64,000 bases of DNA. It comes from Gambelia wislizenii (lineage: Eukaryota > Chordata > Lepidosauria > Squamata > Crotaphytidae). The DNA lies in the NCBI GenBank assembly GCA_030847615.1, contig JAUMIR010000002.1:287908028-287972027 (forward strand), read 5' to 3'. This document shows, piece after piece, positions 36,032 through 61,932 of the stretch. The notes below the pieces were generated by a model. It saw nothing but the letters and a program-made list of their open reading frames with translations, had not been told where the DNA came from and made no database searches. The position numbers were made by a program, and so were the translations under genes. Each line of letters starts with the position of its first letter. The stretch's first letter is position 1.

Positions 36032-39000
36032 AAGGATGCGGCTTGGCTGCCTTCAAAAGGCAACTTCACTCTTGGACAATTTCCCCCCAAAGTACTTTGG
36101 TGGGGAAATGATGGATCAGAAAGAAAACTTGAGATTCACTGGCAAATCATTGCCTGCCTTGAGTGCCCAGTTCCCACAAACTCGGGGCCACTGGGGTTCT
36201 TACTAGTGCTTTGTTTACTGGTCACCTTCTTTCCTCACTTAACAGTGATCCCAGATTCATTGTGACTTGAAGAAATCTCAAGGGGAATACAAAGGCTAGC
36301 AAGCGTCTTGTACCTCTGAGTGCTTGGTACTTGAAGTGCTGGGCATCCTTCAAGTTCTAGCCCTGATGCCCAACTGTGGTTGGTAACATGGCTGCCTGGG
36401 CTCTGCAAGGTTACCTGCTGCACTGCAGGATGAAGACAAAGCCATCAGGAGCAGCGCAGGACTCTTCCCTGTTCCCCTCCAGACTCAGATGGAGGAGTGG
36501 CATGATTCTGCCTTGAGTTGTGTTTCCTGTTGCCCAGGGGTGATGTAGGTGGGATGTGTCATAGTCATTACCTTCCCTTTAAAGATCTTCCTTTGGGGGA
36601 AGAACAGTTGTGTTCAAGAGGTAAGGAGCAAAGAAACTGCAGTTGGTAATTGGAGAATGGGAAGTCAGGAATGTTTACTTCTAAGGGGACAACTGAAGTC
36701 AAAAGCCAGGATTCTGAAATAAATTCTTACCTGTTGAGCATTTAGAACTGGATGGTAGCCCAATTCTGCAGAAGTGGAGTAAGTCAGAATCAGAGGAGAG
36801 TCTGTAGCTCCAGTCAATACACAGCCCTCTTCCAGTTTCACCTATAAATGTTGCTAGGGATCACTTCATGCCTTAAACCTGTTGTGTAGATTGATCAACA
36901 GTTCTCTGAATTGGCTTCCTTCCAGTTGCCTCAAGCTTAGCCTTCCAGATTGCTGCTTCTCTGTGTCTCTCAAGGTTCTGCAAGAACTAGCATGGGGCAT
37001 TGGGGACAAAGTGCAGCAAAAAGCTAAGATCACCTTTCCGATAATCCTGATCATCTTCCATCCTTCTCTGTTTTGCTAGGTTCACAGCCTTAGGTTATGT
37101 GTTTCTAGCTTTCTCTCACTGCAGATTCACAGCACTCTTCCTTCAGAGTGATTTACGCCTTCTGCTTTGAGCTAGCAGTGAGTGCTTTGCCCAGCCTTCC
37201 CCTTGTTCCTTTGCTTCCTCCTTTTCATGCTCTCTATGCAAAGCCCTGCCATCCAAACAATTGTCCTTGGCTAATCTCAGGGTTGACCGTCTCAAATGTC
37301 CAGATAGTGAAGTCCTGGAGAGAGGGGGAGAAATGCCTTTTTGCATCTTATGAGCATATTGTTTACTGTACTTTTTATGCATTTCCCTCCAGTCAGGAAG
37401 ACCAGAAATGTTGACAAGCTAACAAAAATACGTAAAGTTCCCATGACAGCAGCAACAGGGCGGTGGTGGTAGTGGGGAGCTGGCTTGAAGAAAGACTTGT
37501 AGACGTATGTGATGTCCCTCCAGGAGGGGAACACTAAATCCCCTCTGCTTCTTGAGCTGACACCAGGGTATACAGTTCAAAATTACTTCATTGGCAGCTG
37601 AAGTTTTTGGTTTCTACCCCCAAGTTAACAATGTTGGACATAGTTCCAGCAGTTCTTGCCTCCTCAGAGGCCTCATTACATCATGGGCTCCAGACAAATC
37701 CCAGTTCCTTTCCACCTCTTTTCCATGCCTGCTACGGGCTCCTGAAATGCCTGGACAATTTTATCCACTTTCACTTAGTGGCTACTTGCTTTCCCCTGCA
37801 AAGATGAGAAAATTCCTATAGGTACAAACAGGCTGGCCCATCCCGATGGGTTTCCTGCTGGCCTGACTGGGTAGTCTGCAAGCAAAGCCAAGCTGGCTAC
37901 TTCTGCTTGCTTCTCTCTTTCCCATAAGCTTTTATTAAGCTGCTTGCTGCTGCTTTCATGTCCTCTCCCAGCTGCTGCAGATTACTCTGCTTATGGCAAT
38001 AGTCAGGGAAGCTGCCTCCATCTTCTCCATCTTGGCTGATCCTACTCTTCCCTCCTGACTGGCACAGGAGGGTTTCTTGTTTTTCCAGGCTCCATCAGCA
38101 AGCTCTACTCTGGTGAGTCCCTCCAGCTTATTACTACTTGTAATAAAAATAATAAAACCCAAATGCCCCGGGAGAATTTGGGCCAACTCAAGATTTGCCG
38201 CAGACTTGAGAGCAAGTGCAGAACAAAGTGCAGAACAAGTGCAGAACCAATCATAGACAACTGAGTTAACAAACAAACTTGAGGATTGTGGCATGAAACA
38301 TTTCGTATAGGATTGTATATGGGGAAAGGATATTCCATCCTAGTCAGTATGTTGCTTCTTATGCTAGAGTGTGTAAGTCTGAGCCTATAGTACTTAGAAT
38401 CTTAACGGCAGCTTCCCTTTCATTTATCATTGTTAGAAATAAAAGCTATTAGTGCTACCTCCTCTCATTAGAAGAATCTCCTGTTAACTACTACAGTACC
38501 ACCCCACCACCCCTGTGGCTTAATAGAACTGCTTGGGCGTAATTGCCCCAGATGGTCCTTTTCTGTGCCACTAATCAGCCCCTACTTGTTGCTCAAAATA
38601 TACCGTTAGCCAGTTTATGCATGTGGAACAGAAACAAGTGGTGCAGTTTTCCCTGGATTGTACTATTCAGAGTATTTGCTGGCGGCTGGGTAAGGTAAAT
38701 GCTTTCGGGGAGAGGAGTGAGTGGTAGATGCTTCCTTTGAACAACCATGTCAGTGTGAAATATGCTAGCCTAGTTTGATCCCTGTCATAATAGCTTTCTG
38801 TGTGCACATTTTTATTTAGTGAGTGTTCTGAGGGCAGTTCTGTAGATGGTACAATCCAGGAAAAGCTGTGTCTTGATTTGCTACTTGGGTAAATTGGCTC
38901 TTGATACTCAAAATGGTATAGGAAGCAGCATGGAACTGACAGAAAACAATGAGCTATATCTGGGTACCAGTGTTACACTTCTGTAGTACAAATATTTTAT

Positions 39001-39730
39001 ATGAAGAGCACATGGAATTTTAAAAAGGCTTTGTAAAAATGAACACATTTGACACATTTACCTAGATTACAGTGTGAACAATCAAGCTGGTCATCCTGTG
39101 GTCAGTGAAATAGACCATCATTTTATCTAATGAAGTAACTAGTCTGAAGATGTGAAAGCAAGGGGGGAAGGAAACAAAACAGAAAAGCTCTTTCTCTTTG
39201 GGGAAGGGAGGGAAAATGTATTTCTTTCCAGGTTATCGCTAGGCCAACCAGTATGTATGAGAACAACCCGTGCATAATGGCAATATTCATCTTATATTGC
39301 TAACCTCATATACCAGTCTGTCAAGAGATCTCCTTCTCTGCTCCCCCAAAACAGGATGATGAGTTTTGCCTAGTTCTTAAAACAGCTCCCTGCCCCTCCC
39401 AATACAGCAATGTGATTTCAGCATCCAAAGCTGTGTACCTGCTTCCTTTTTTGTTACTGGTGTCATGGGGAATCTCACCTGTTTGGTCGCTATCCCAAAT
39501 AGCTGTTGAGTGAGAGTCCAGCATTTAGATTATGAGGCTACACACGTGTAGGGATGGAACTGGGGAATCATGCATGCAGTATTGGTTTGTTTGCACAGGA
39601 CTAACTAACCCCTGGCACTGGGACTACCAGGGCAGATGTGCACAGGGTGGAAAACGACACCTTGAAATGGATGGGGATTTTCTTTTTTCTTGTTTACATG
39701 CTGAATAAATTACTTCAAAGTACTTCAGCT
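36032..39730 (+). other. CORO2A: CORO2A 3' UTR and downstream candidate region
   Basis: No second gene or clear mobile element is recognised from the CORO2A stop to about 39.7 kb, which is unusual in this repeat-rich window and fits a long 3' UTR. AATAAA occurs at 36718-36723, 38438-38443 and 39704-39709. The first would give a 3' UTR of about 0.7 kb and the last about 3.7 kb. The sequence alone cannot say which is used. Confidence 0.45.
36718..36723 (+). promoter_or_regulatory. CORO2A: Candidate proximal CORO2A poly(A) signal
   Basis: An AATAAA hexamer about 690 bases after the stop codon, followed by T/G-containing sequence. Further AATAAA copies at 38438 and 39704 are distal alternatives. 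Confidence 0.4.
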
Positions 39731-42700
39731 ATGGCAAAGGGAAAAGAAGTTTTACAATGCTTTTTCAAAATGTATGTTGATTTTTCTTTTCTGTTTGTTT
39801 TAAATGCATTGATCTGATCATGATGGATCTGTTAGCCATTTATCAAAAGGATTCATTAATTCCAAAACTACTTGAAACAAAAGTATATATGTACTGACTA
39901 CATTTTGTTCTCAGCAAAGGTGATCTAATCACAGCACTTGAAAATTATTTTTAAACTATCACTTCTGTATAAACCCCCACACACAACTTTTGAAATAGTG
40001 TATGTCAGAGCAAAGCTTTACTTGTGTACATTTCCTGGAGACAAGGGAGAGAGAAAAGACAGTAATGATAAACCGGTTATGCTTTATTAAACAGTGCCTA
40101 ATTATGTTTAAGGATGAGTTTCTTCATTTTTTTGTTATCATTGTTTACAAGGAAGGAAATAATCTTGCATGCAGTAGTGAGGGGAAAATATTATAAGGAA
40201 TCCAGGTATGCTTAACACCTAATTAACTTCAGTGGAAAGTGAATTAACACAAACATACTTGTCCTTATAACAACAACAACAAAAATCTTTATCTGCCCAC
40301 TTGGATGAAATATAGATAAGTGAATATCGACAAGCTGCCTCTTTTAATCCCATGGAAGATTAAGAACCATACACACAAGTGGTGTTAAGTGTGTGTTACC
40401 CAAGCCAGCCAGACTGCATGTGCACAGCCAGGTGTTTTGAATCCTACCAAATGGCTGTTTGGGAAGTGGTCAGTGAAGCACAGTAGGGAGAAGTCCCAGT
40501 CTCTTCTCTCAAACAACTGCCTAGCAGGATTGCTGCTTTCTTTAAGAACTGCTCTGAACATGCAGCCTGAAAATTGGAGTTTATTATTTATAGAATTTAG
40601 CCTTTGGTGCAGACCTAGTATTTTTATTGCAAATGTAATTGTATTGTTGTTGTATTGTTCCAGTCACACAAAGATCAGTTCCACCATGTTTCCCAGGACA
40701 CACCCAGTCTTTGATTCTGAAAGCAAAGCTAGGTTGGGTTTGATTATATTTGGATGGGAGGGATTTCTACATTGAAATCCTAGAAAGATTCTGCCCAATC
40801 AGATTTGACAACACCGGGTTAATGAACTAGTGGTCTGACTTCGTGTAAGGCGTCTTCCCATCTTTCTGATATTATTATTATTAAACTTATACAGTTCACA
40901 TAATACAAAAGTTAAAAATATAATTAAACAATAGAATTTGAAGCTGTTAAAGGCATGCCCATTAAAAAGTATAATATTTATTTATGGCACATAAGCCCTT
41001 TCAGCATGTTGATACTGACTTCAGAATAGTGATTAGTTCCAACTGTCTTATGCTGCATACCAGAGGCAATGTTTTATCATAGTGGAAGTATGGGAAGAGG
41101 TCATCTTGATTGAAGGCGACACTTTGCATTCCGTACCAGGAAGGAAGGTCTCATTAAAATGCCTAGATGTGAATTAGGGGTATCAGTACTTCAGCGAAAG
41201 AGCTGTAAGCCTCCATTATAAAGTGTATGTTCATTTTCATTACATGGATTTGCACTTTGTGGGACCTGGGCCACAATCCTATCCCTATATACAAGGGAGT
41301 AAGCCTGATTGTTTTTAGCAGAGGGGCGGGATATAAATAAATATTATTATTATTATTATTCTGAACCCAAATGAATAGTCAAGTATAGGATTGTGCTGTA
41401 AAGGTTACTGCCCATGTGCAATTTCCCCCCACTGTGAGGTTTAAGCAAGGCAAACCCATCTGTACCTCTGTTCAAAAACCAAGTACAGCAGGCCCGCTAT
41501 ATCTGTGGGTTCAGGATCCGTGGGTTCAAATACAATACACAACAATAAATCCTTTATTTATAAAATGGCATAGGGCAGCAGTGGAGGTGGCAGCAAGTCC
41601 CAACCATGCATGGTTTGTGTTGCCCCACCTCTGAGGAGCCTGCCAGCCACCTGCTTCTACATTGCAAATAAACAAGCAGAAACACCACAGCTGCCACCTC
41701 AAAGGTGGAAGCGGGTGGCTGGTGTGCTCCCTGGAGCCAAGGGAGCCTGAAGAATGCGCACCTGGCAGCAGGGTATGTTGCCACCTCTGCTGCTGCCTTA
41801 TGCAGTTTTATTAATAGACATTTGATCATCCATGTTTTTTAGTGTCTGTGCAGGGTCCTGGAATCAAATCCCACTGTATACGTTGACTAAATGTAAACAT
41901 GGATGACTGTATTTTTAAAGCAAGAGTAGCCACACCAGTGCTTGTTGTCCACAAATATGTGCCAAGAAACTAACTTGTTGACTTGCTGCTGTGGTACAGT
42001 AATGTGCATGTACTGTACTCACAGCAACAGGATGGGCTGGAATCCCAACCTTACTTGGGATAAGTCTGATTAAAAATAGTGGAGTAACCTCAGAGTAAAC
42101 ATGCACAGGATTTCACCATTAAGAATGGCTGTGCAACTTGTATAGGAAAGGCCTCACCTTGTGATTGTTGCCACACTACTCCCTATAGTGGTTGTGGGTT
42201 GGTCCTTACTTGTATATAGTAGTTGACAGAAGGATAATGACTGGAGACAAAGATAGAAAAATGTATATAACTAACTTCCTTTAGTGGATGAAGAAGGCAA
42301 CAGAGTTTGAACTACAATATTTCATTTTTATAAATATTTTACAGCAAAATGGAGAACTGTGACTAAGAAAAAAATACAACTAGAGAACAAAACGACATCT
42401 TATGCATTCTGTATTTTGTGTGGACCCTAAATTATCTTAAAATTTGGTATTGGCCATAGAAGTCAGCAACCTGACAATTTCGATGTATAAAAATTTCCGA
42501 TCTTTATGGTTACTAAGCCTTGAGTAGCAATACCTAGTGCAGTCTGAAATCAAGGGAAGGCACTGTTAAGTCTTCCAATGTTATGGTTTCAATCATGGTT
42601 TAATCCACTGTTCCTCTCAGCTTGCAAAGCAGAATAAATTATGTCATCTAAAAATGTAAATCAGTGAAAGAATCAAGCTCCTGCTGGGGCAGAATTTTAT

Positions 42701-42804
42701 TTTGAAGTGCAGAGTAGAGGATACACAACCCTGCCTGTAGCATGGTTTTCAAGAAAGGAAAAGGCCACAAGAATTTCAGACTGAAGTCTGAACATAACAA
42801 CTTT
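39731..42804. other. Intergenic region between CORO2A and ANP32B
   Basis: It holds AT-rich L2-like pieces (about 40868-41020 and 41320-41362, the latter with ggggcgggatataaataaat and (ATT)n) and a Tigger-like MITE (41486-41876). No exon of another gene is recognised. Confidence 0.6.
41486..41876. mobile_element. Tigger-like MITE, family C
   Basis: It starts cagcaggcccgctatatctg and ends ggaatcaaatcccactg, flanked by TA on both sides. The inside carries a diverged GC-richer segment. Confidence 0.65.
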
Positions 42805-43349
42805 ACAAGATTAGTTTACCAAATAACGTTTATTTCATTCAAGTTCTTAAAAATACTTTTCTGTTGTTGCATAAAACATCCTAATGTAAAAAATATCCAA
42901 CGGCTTAGAAAAGGAAAAGGAAGGCAGGGAAAGCAAAGCATGAAGAACAGTCCCCAAAACGTCAGGACTCTATTTACAAAGCCTCGTTGCGCAGAAAGTA
43001 AAAAGAGGACTACAGTCAGTGGGTAGTGTGTAGCCCCTGACAATCAGGACTGACCCATCACACTTGTTCTTCTTGCTATGGCAACAGTGGGAGATGAAGG
43101 CCTGGGAACCCCAAGAGGATAAGTGAAGGTGCTAGCCCCAAAGGGCTAGATCTGTAACCACCGGGATAGATCAGCTGCAGGGTGTGTGGAATGTCACAGG
43201 AATGGCCGACTCTTTGGCTCTTCTGAGTGCTGCACCTGGGAGGGAGGATTTGTTAGACTACAGATGTGCCTCACTTGCTCCTCAAGTTACAGATCATCCA
43301 AGGGGGGCCCCAAGCAATACTGAACAGTCCTTTGTGGGCACAGAAGGCC
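42805..43349 (-). other. ANP32B: ANP32B 3' UTR (inferred extent)
   Basis: From the stop codon down to a minus-strand AATAAA at 42834-42829. No mobile element is recognised here. The end is set by the hexamer, so it is approximate. Confidence 0.55.
42829..42834 (-). promoter_or_regulatory. ANP32B: Candidate ANP32B poly(A) signal
   Basis: AATAAA on the minus strand in the context GAATGAAATAAACG, about 520 bases after the stop codon. Cleavage would be expected near 42805-42815. Confidence 0.55.
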
Positions 43350-56631
<13,282 letters not shown>

Positions 56632-57066
56632 CTAGAACAAGACAAACACAACACAAACACATCCTTAAAAAGAAAGAAAATACTGTAATACCTCCCCGTG
56701 CAGAAAGAATCACACCTAGTAAAACACAACAGAAAAATACCCATCCAAAATACACTGATTTAACCGCCATCATCACCCCCATCTCCTGTATCTAGCCAAT
56801 AAAGGCTTGCGTTTTGGTGGAAAGGACTTTTCAGGATTGAAGAGCAGCTTCTAAAGAATACCTTCCTGCACATCCTTGTGGAACTGATTTGGTGCAAAAA
56901 ATGTAAAACTAAGGTGGTTTATTATGTACATTTTGTTTCAATCTAGTAAAGTCTCTTACATTGCATTTCTAGGAATATTTACTCAGATGTAAGCCTCACT
57001 ACATTAAATGGCCTGAATCCTGTCAGTCCCAACTAGAAGAAGCCCACTGAATGAGTGAGATCAATC

Positions 57067-58361
57067 TACTGTATATCCCGGCATATAAGACGACTGGGCG
57101 TATAAGACGGCTCCCCAATTTTCAAGTAAAAATACAGAGTTTGGCATATATTTGCCGTATAAGACCACCCCCCAATTTGGCTGGCTGGGGGAGCCTTGCC
57201 AGCTGATCCTCTTTGTTTCCCAACTCATGAGGATCTCCTGGTGAGTTGGGAAAGCGAACAGGATCAGCTGGCAGGGCTCTCCCAGCCAGCCAGCCGTTAC
57301 ATTCGCCCTTCTCTTCCCCCTTCGGTTGCTCCCCAAAGGGGTTGAAGGCAGAGGAGGGGGTCGAATGAACCCGGTTTGCCTCGGCCACTGCCCATTCACT
57401 CCATCTTTGTTCCCTTTGCGAGGGAGTGAAGACAGAGGGGATGGGCGGCGTCCGTGGCACAGTAGCATTTGCCCCTCTCTTCCACCTTCCAGTCAACCTT
57501 GACTCGAAGGTGGAAGAAAGGGGCGAATATACCCAGTTTGCCTCAACGGCTACCCATTCCCTCCATCTTCCTCCCCTTTGCGAAGGGAAGGAAGACGGGG
57601 GGAATGGGCAGCCACCAAGGCAAATCGTGGCATTTGCCCCTCTCTTCCACCTTCCAGTCAAACTCGACTCGAAGGTGGATGAAAGGGGCGAAAATAGCCG
57701 GTTTGCCTCGTCCGCCCCCCCCTTCCCTCCACCTTCATTCCCTTTGGAAGGGAATGAAACTGGAGGGAATGGGCAGCGGCCATTGCAAACGGCGGGATTT
57801 GCCCCTTTCTACCACATTCCAGGAAGGTGGAAGAAAGGGGCAAACGTACCCAATTTACCTCGTCTTCATTCCCTTCCAAAGAGAATGAAGACAGAGGGAA
57901 GGGGGGGGGAACGAGGCAAACCGGGTATTTTCACCCGTTTCGTCCACCTTCCTGGAAGGTGGAAGAAAGGGGCAAATCCTGCAGTTTGCAATGGCCACCC
58001 CCGCTTCCCCCCGTCTTCATTCCCTTCCAAAGAGAATGAAAACGGAGGGAAGGGGGGGCGGACGAGGTAAATCGAGTACATTTGCCCCTTTCTTCCACTG
58101 CAACGTTCGCTCCCCTCCTGTCTTTGGTTGCTCCCAAAGGGGGAGAAGGCAGAGGAGGGAGGGAGAATGAACCAGTAAACACTTTGCCTCACCCCCCCCA
58201 CCTGATCTCCTGCCTCTTCGCTCCATTTGCAAAGAGAGTGAAGAGGCAGGAGATCGGACGGCAGGTGAAGCAAAAGTGCATCCAGCATATAAGATGACCC
58301 CCGATTTTGGAGGATATTTTTTGGGGTTCAAAGGTCATCCTATACACTGGAATATATGGTA
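57067..58361 (-). mobile_element. TIR element with palindrome array, copy B (inverted)
   Basis: The ends are tactgtatatcccggcatat and, reversed, taccatatattccagtgtat. Its right part, reversed, matches the left part of copy A over several hundred bases, so it lies in the opposite orientation. The inside is about a dozen successive hairpins. One large one is at about 57178-57297. Others have cores like cttccaccttcctggaaggt and cattcccttccaaagagaatg. In ANP32B intron 1. Confidence 0.85.
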
Positions 58362-59129
58362 TGTGTTGATTCGCCATTCAACAATTAAGTCAATGGATCT
58401 ACTCTAGTTGGAATAACCAATAGGATTCAGACCAATGTGTGTTTAGGACTGCACCTTTAAACTTGCCTACTCTAAAGGTACCTCTGAATGAATTTTCAGT
58501 GATCAAGTGCATTCTTTTAGCACACAATGCAAACAGACACCCCCCAACTTTGCAAATTGGGCAGTTATGGGGCCCAAAACCAAAGTATTCTGAATTGCTG
58601 CAGAAGGCAAGCACTACAAAGTTCGCTATACCACTGAATCCAGTTTTTGGGGAAATATCTTTCTCATGTTTCCAATCTAGCTATACTGTACAGCTGGGAA
58701 GGAATTTCCAAGTAATATGCCTCAAAATATGTATCTGTGTAGAAAAAGATGAGTTTTTTCTTTTATCTTCAGTGTGTACCAAAAACAGCTAAAGTGGGTG
58801 TGTTATCTTCAGTACACACAATCCAGAATCCTTTTGATGACGTACACATAGATTCGTGGGGGAGGCATACAAACCTTTTTTTGGATCTTGTGGAAAGAGG
58901 TATCAAATGGCTAATACCACAAGGCCCCCACCCTGACATGCAAGAATAGCCAGGGTGCTGCTGGGGGCAGCTCTTCTCTCTCCAGCCACAGGATGGCTGC
59001 AGGTGTTCAACCAAAATAGTTCCAGCTGCTCCTGAGCACTGAGGGCAAAGGAGCTGACTTATGCTGGGTGCAGAGGCTGTTCTTCCTTATCTCTGTGCTC
59101 AAGAGTTCTTGTTATGAGAAGAATGCAAC

Positions 59130-59345
59130 ATGTCTGACTGACATGGAGATCTAGTAGACAAAACAATTGTCTTTGTTTTACTAATGTTAATAGTTTCTAT
59201 TAGTTTACTAATGTAAATAGCTTTATGGAGGGGAGTTGGTTGCCTGCTCCTCAAACTATCAGAACCAAAGAGGTTCCTCACAGTTCAGGTGTTCCTTACA
59301 GTTGAAGACCTTGTAACAAAAATATATATATTTTTAAAAAGTAGG
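59130..59345 (+). repeat. Unclassified interspersed repeat, copy 2
   Basis: It shares ordered blocks with 1395-1660. See that entry. Confidence 0.45.
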
Positions 59346-59435
59346 TTCAATTATTGCATACTTATCCTATTCTGAATAAACTGTATTGTTATTATATAAA
59401 ACATGGTAATTTTATGCCAAACCAAGTTACATGTA

Positions 59436-59759
59436 CAGGTTGAGTCTCTCTTATCTGAAATGGTTCGGACCAGATGTATTTAAGATTTTGGAATACTTGT
59501 ACAATACATAATGAGATATATTGGAGATGGGTCCCAGGTCTAAACACGAAATTCATTTGTATTTCATATACACCTTATATATATATATAGCCTGAAGGTA
59601 ATTTTATACGTAACATTTTAAAATAGTTTTGTCATGGAACAGTTTGTGTACACTGAACCATCCGAAAGCAAAGGTGTCACTATTTCAGCCACCCATGCGG
59701 ACAATTTTGGATTTTGGGATATTTCGGATTTCAGAATTCCGGGTAAGGGAGACAATCTG
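59436..59759. mobile_element. MER2-like Tigger-related element
   Basis: It starts caggttgagtctctcttatc and ends gggtaagggagacaatctg, flanked by TA. Internal blocks tctaaacacgaaattcattt, tagcctgaaggtaattttat and gaaagcaaaggtgtcacta closely match the mammalian MER2 consensus as I remember it. Confidence 0.75.
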
Positions 59760-61897
59760 TAATTAATTTTATGTTTCTGCAGTAACTAAATGACTTTCAG
59801 TCAAACACTCCCATAATTTCATTCCTTAACAGATCATGGAGCAGGACAAGGTACTGTAAAGCTCTGTCAAGCAGAATGAAGGTACCCGTTCTCCCTTAAC
59901 TTCCAAACCTGAACTTTCAGCTGCACCCATCTCCTCGCAACATGGCTATTTCCTCCCTGGGGAGGGGGGAGGTGGCGGCGGCGGCATGGAGGAGTGCTGG
60001 CAACAAGAACAGGGATTTGGAAGGTGAGGGAGCATTGGCACCGTGGTCCTGCTTGCCAGATCTTGGCCACTGTGTCTCAGCTACTACAGCCAGGCGATGA
60101 CATTAGGTCACAGAGAAGTGCTGTGGGCAGCAGTCTCAGTGTACAATATAGAGGCATCACAATTTCAAAACCAAAAACAAAACACACACATACACAAGCA
60201 AAAAGAAGTAGTAATGTTTGGACAGCAAGGCGATTAACTTCCACAAGGCTATCCTGGGACTTTGAGACAGAAGAAACTAAATTAAGATGTGAAGCATAGT
60301 GCTTTCTGAAGTGCTTTTACTTTGAGATACCGGTATATCAATATACCTATATTCTGGATGTTTTACCCATACTTTACCTAGTAGGAAAATAACGAGTGCT
60401 TAAAAAAATACCTATCTGTATTTAGCATATATGATTTATACCTAATACAGTAAAAGCCAACCACACATGAGCATGTTTATCAGTACCAATGTATACAGAA
60501 ACTTTTAATTCCAGTAGTTGCTACATGCTCCAAGAGCATTCTATTATAGCCCTCCCTCACCACAGCTTGGCCTCTTCACATATCACCTGATGATGCCAAG
60601 GAGGGCAAAGAGGTGAGTGGTAGGAAGAAAGCTTTCTGGGTAGGTGCCTGTCCCAACTGGAGATAACACAAAACATCCTACATGAGCCAACAATAAGACA
60701 ACAGTATACAAGGAAACAATTTGTCCAAATCATATTTCCAAGATCATGAAAACTGTTACATTCAAGGACATGTGCTGGCTGCAGCCTTGGTTAATCTTAG
60801 AAGCTGGAAGATGCTTTCAACTTTAGGGAAAGAAAACAGCCCAGAGCAATGGGTTCCTATTAGGCAGGTCTAAATGTTTCTAGCTGGTACTGGGAGGAAG
60901 TACTTCCTAAGTACTGGGAGGAAGATGTAGCAAGTAAGCCACAAAATAGCATTAATCTCTTTTGATCACGTGGTCATCTCCAAATGCTTAGCAAATAATT
61001 CACTAACAGCCAGGTACCCATTTGTGGGAATAAACTTAGCACAAAATTCTAAAAAAACGGATGTCAAAGAAGCAAAATTACAACCCTTTTCTATTAAGCA
61101 TTATTACTATTAAAAGCCAGAACTTAGCAATTTCCAACAAAAATGCTCACTTTTACTCTGTCAGACCAATATATATTTTGAAGTACCAATCTTCAAGCTG
61201 TTACTTTTGCTAACATCTTGGGGTTTTTTTCATTCAGTCTCAAATGTGTATTTGAGTAAGTGCTGGTTAAGAATTCCAGACCTCCTCCAAAGGAAATCAT
61301 TCTACTATTATTATGTGACTATTACAAGAGAGTCTTGTAACTCACTGGGTTGGAGCAATGTAAATTTATATATGCCCACAAACTCCTCCAAGTTACACAG
61401 TGGGCTAGTGGAGTGGAAGGAAATTCTTGAAAATTCAGTGGAGGCAACCTCAGTGAGTATGGAAGTAGCTTCCATCAGCCTCATTACACATGCATTTATG
61501 TGGATCCCAACCTACTGCCTCCGAAAAGTCTGCTCCAAAATTACAATAGCAATGCATTATTATAAAAATATGAGAAATGGAGCTGAACCGAAGCTTGCAT
61601 TTTCTGTTATTTCCAATACGTTCGTTGCCTTTAATATGGATTTCAGTCTTCCTCTTCTCATGCTTATGTGGCTGAAACCACACTACCCTTACACAAGAGG
61701 GAAGTATTAGCAACCCTCCAGTAGTTCTGAGGTCTGCTGGTGTTAAAAAAATCTTTAGCAAAAACATCTGGGAGGGTACTATTAAAAGCAGCCCATAAAT
61801 GATGAATGGTATGGAATATTAAGAGATCAAGAGGCTAAAAAACCACAACACACCTGACAACTAGATGGGAGGGGGAATGGAATAACTGGAGAGGGAA

Positions 61898-61898
<1 letters not shown>
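59760..61898. other. ANP32B: ANP32B intron 1, unassigned
   Basis: No exon is recognised. A small GC-rich patch at about 59950-60000 (ggtggcggcggcggcatgg) does not encode the expected exon 1 on the minus strand. Confidence 0.4.

Positions 61899-61930
<32 letters not shown>
61899..61930. repeat. (AC)n microsatellite
   Basis: About 16 uninterrupted AC units. Confidence 0.95.

Positions 61931-61932
<2 letters not shown>

Noticed and set aside
40389..40775. 128-codon open frame between the two genes
   Set aside because: It has no recognised domain, no splice sites in context and ordinary noncoding composition. Taken as chance.
57426..58070. 214-codon open frame and many overlapping frames
   Set aside because: Same cause: repeated hairpin sequence gives repetitive peptides in all frames.
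59940..60060. GC-rich patch as ANP32B exon 1
   Set aside because: The minus strand here does not encode the conserved N-terminus expected for the family and no donor follows in the right frame.
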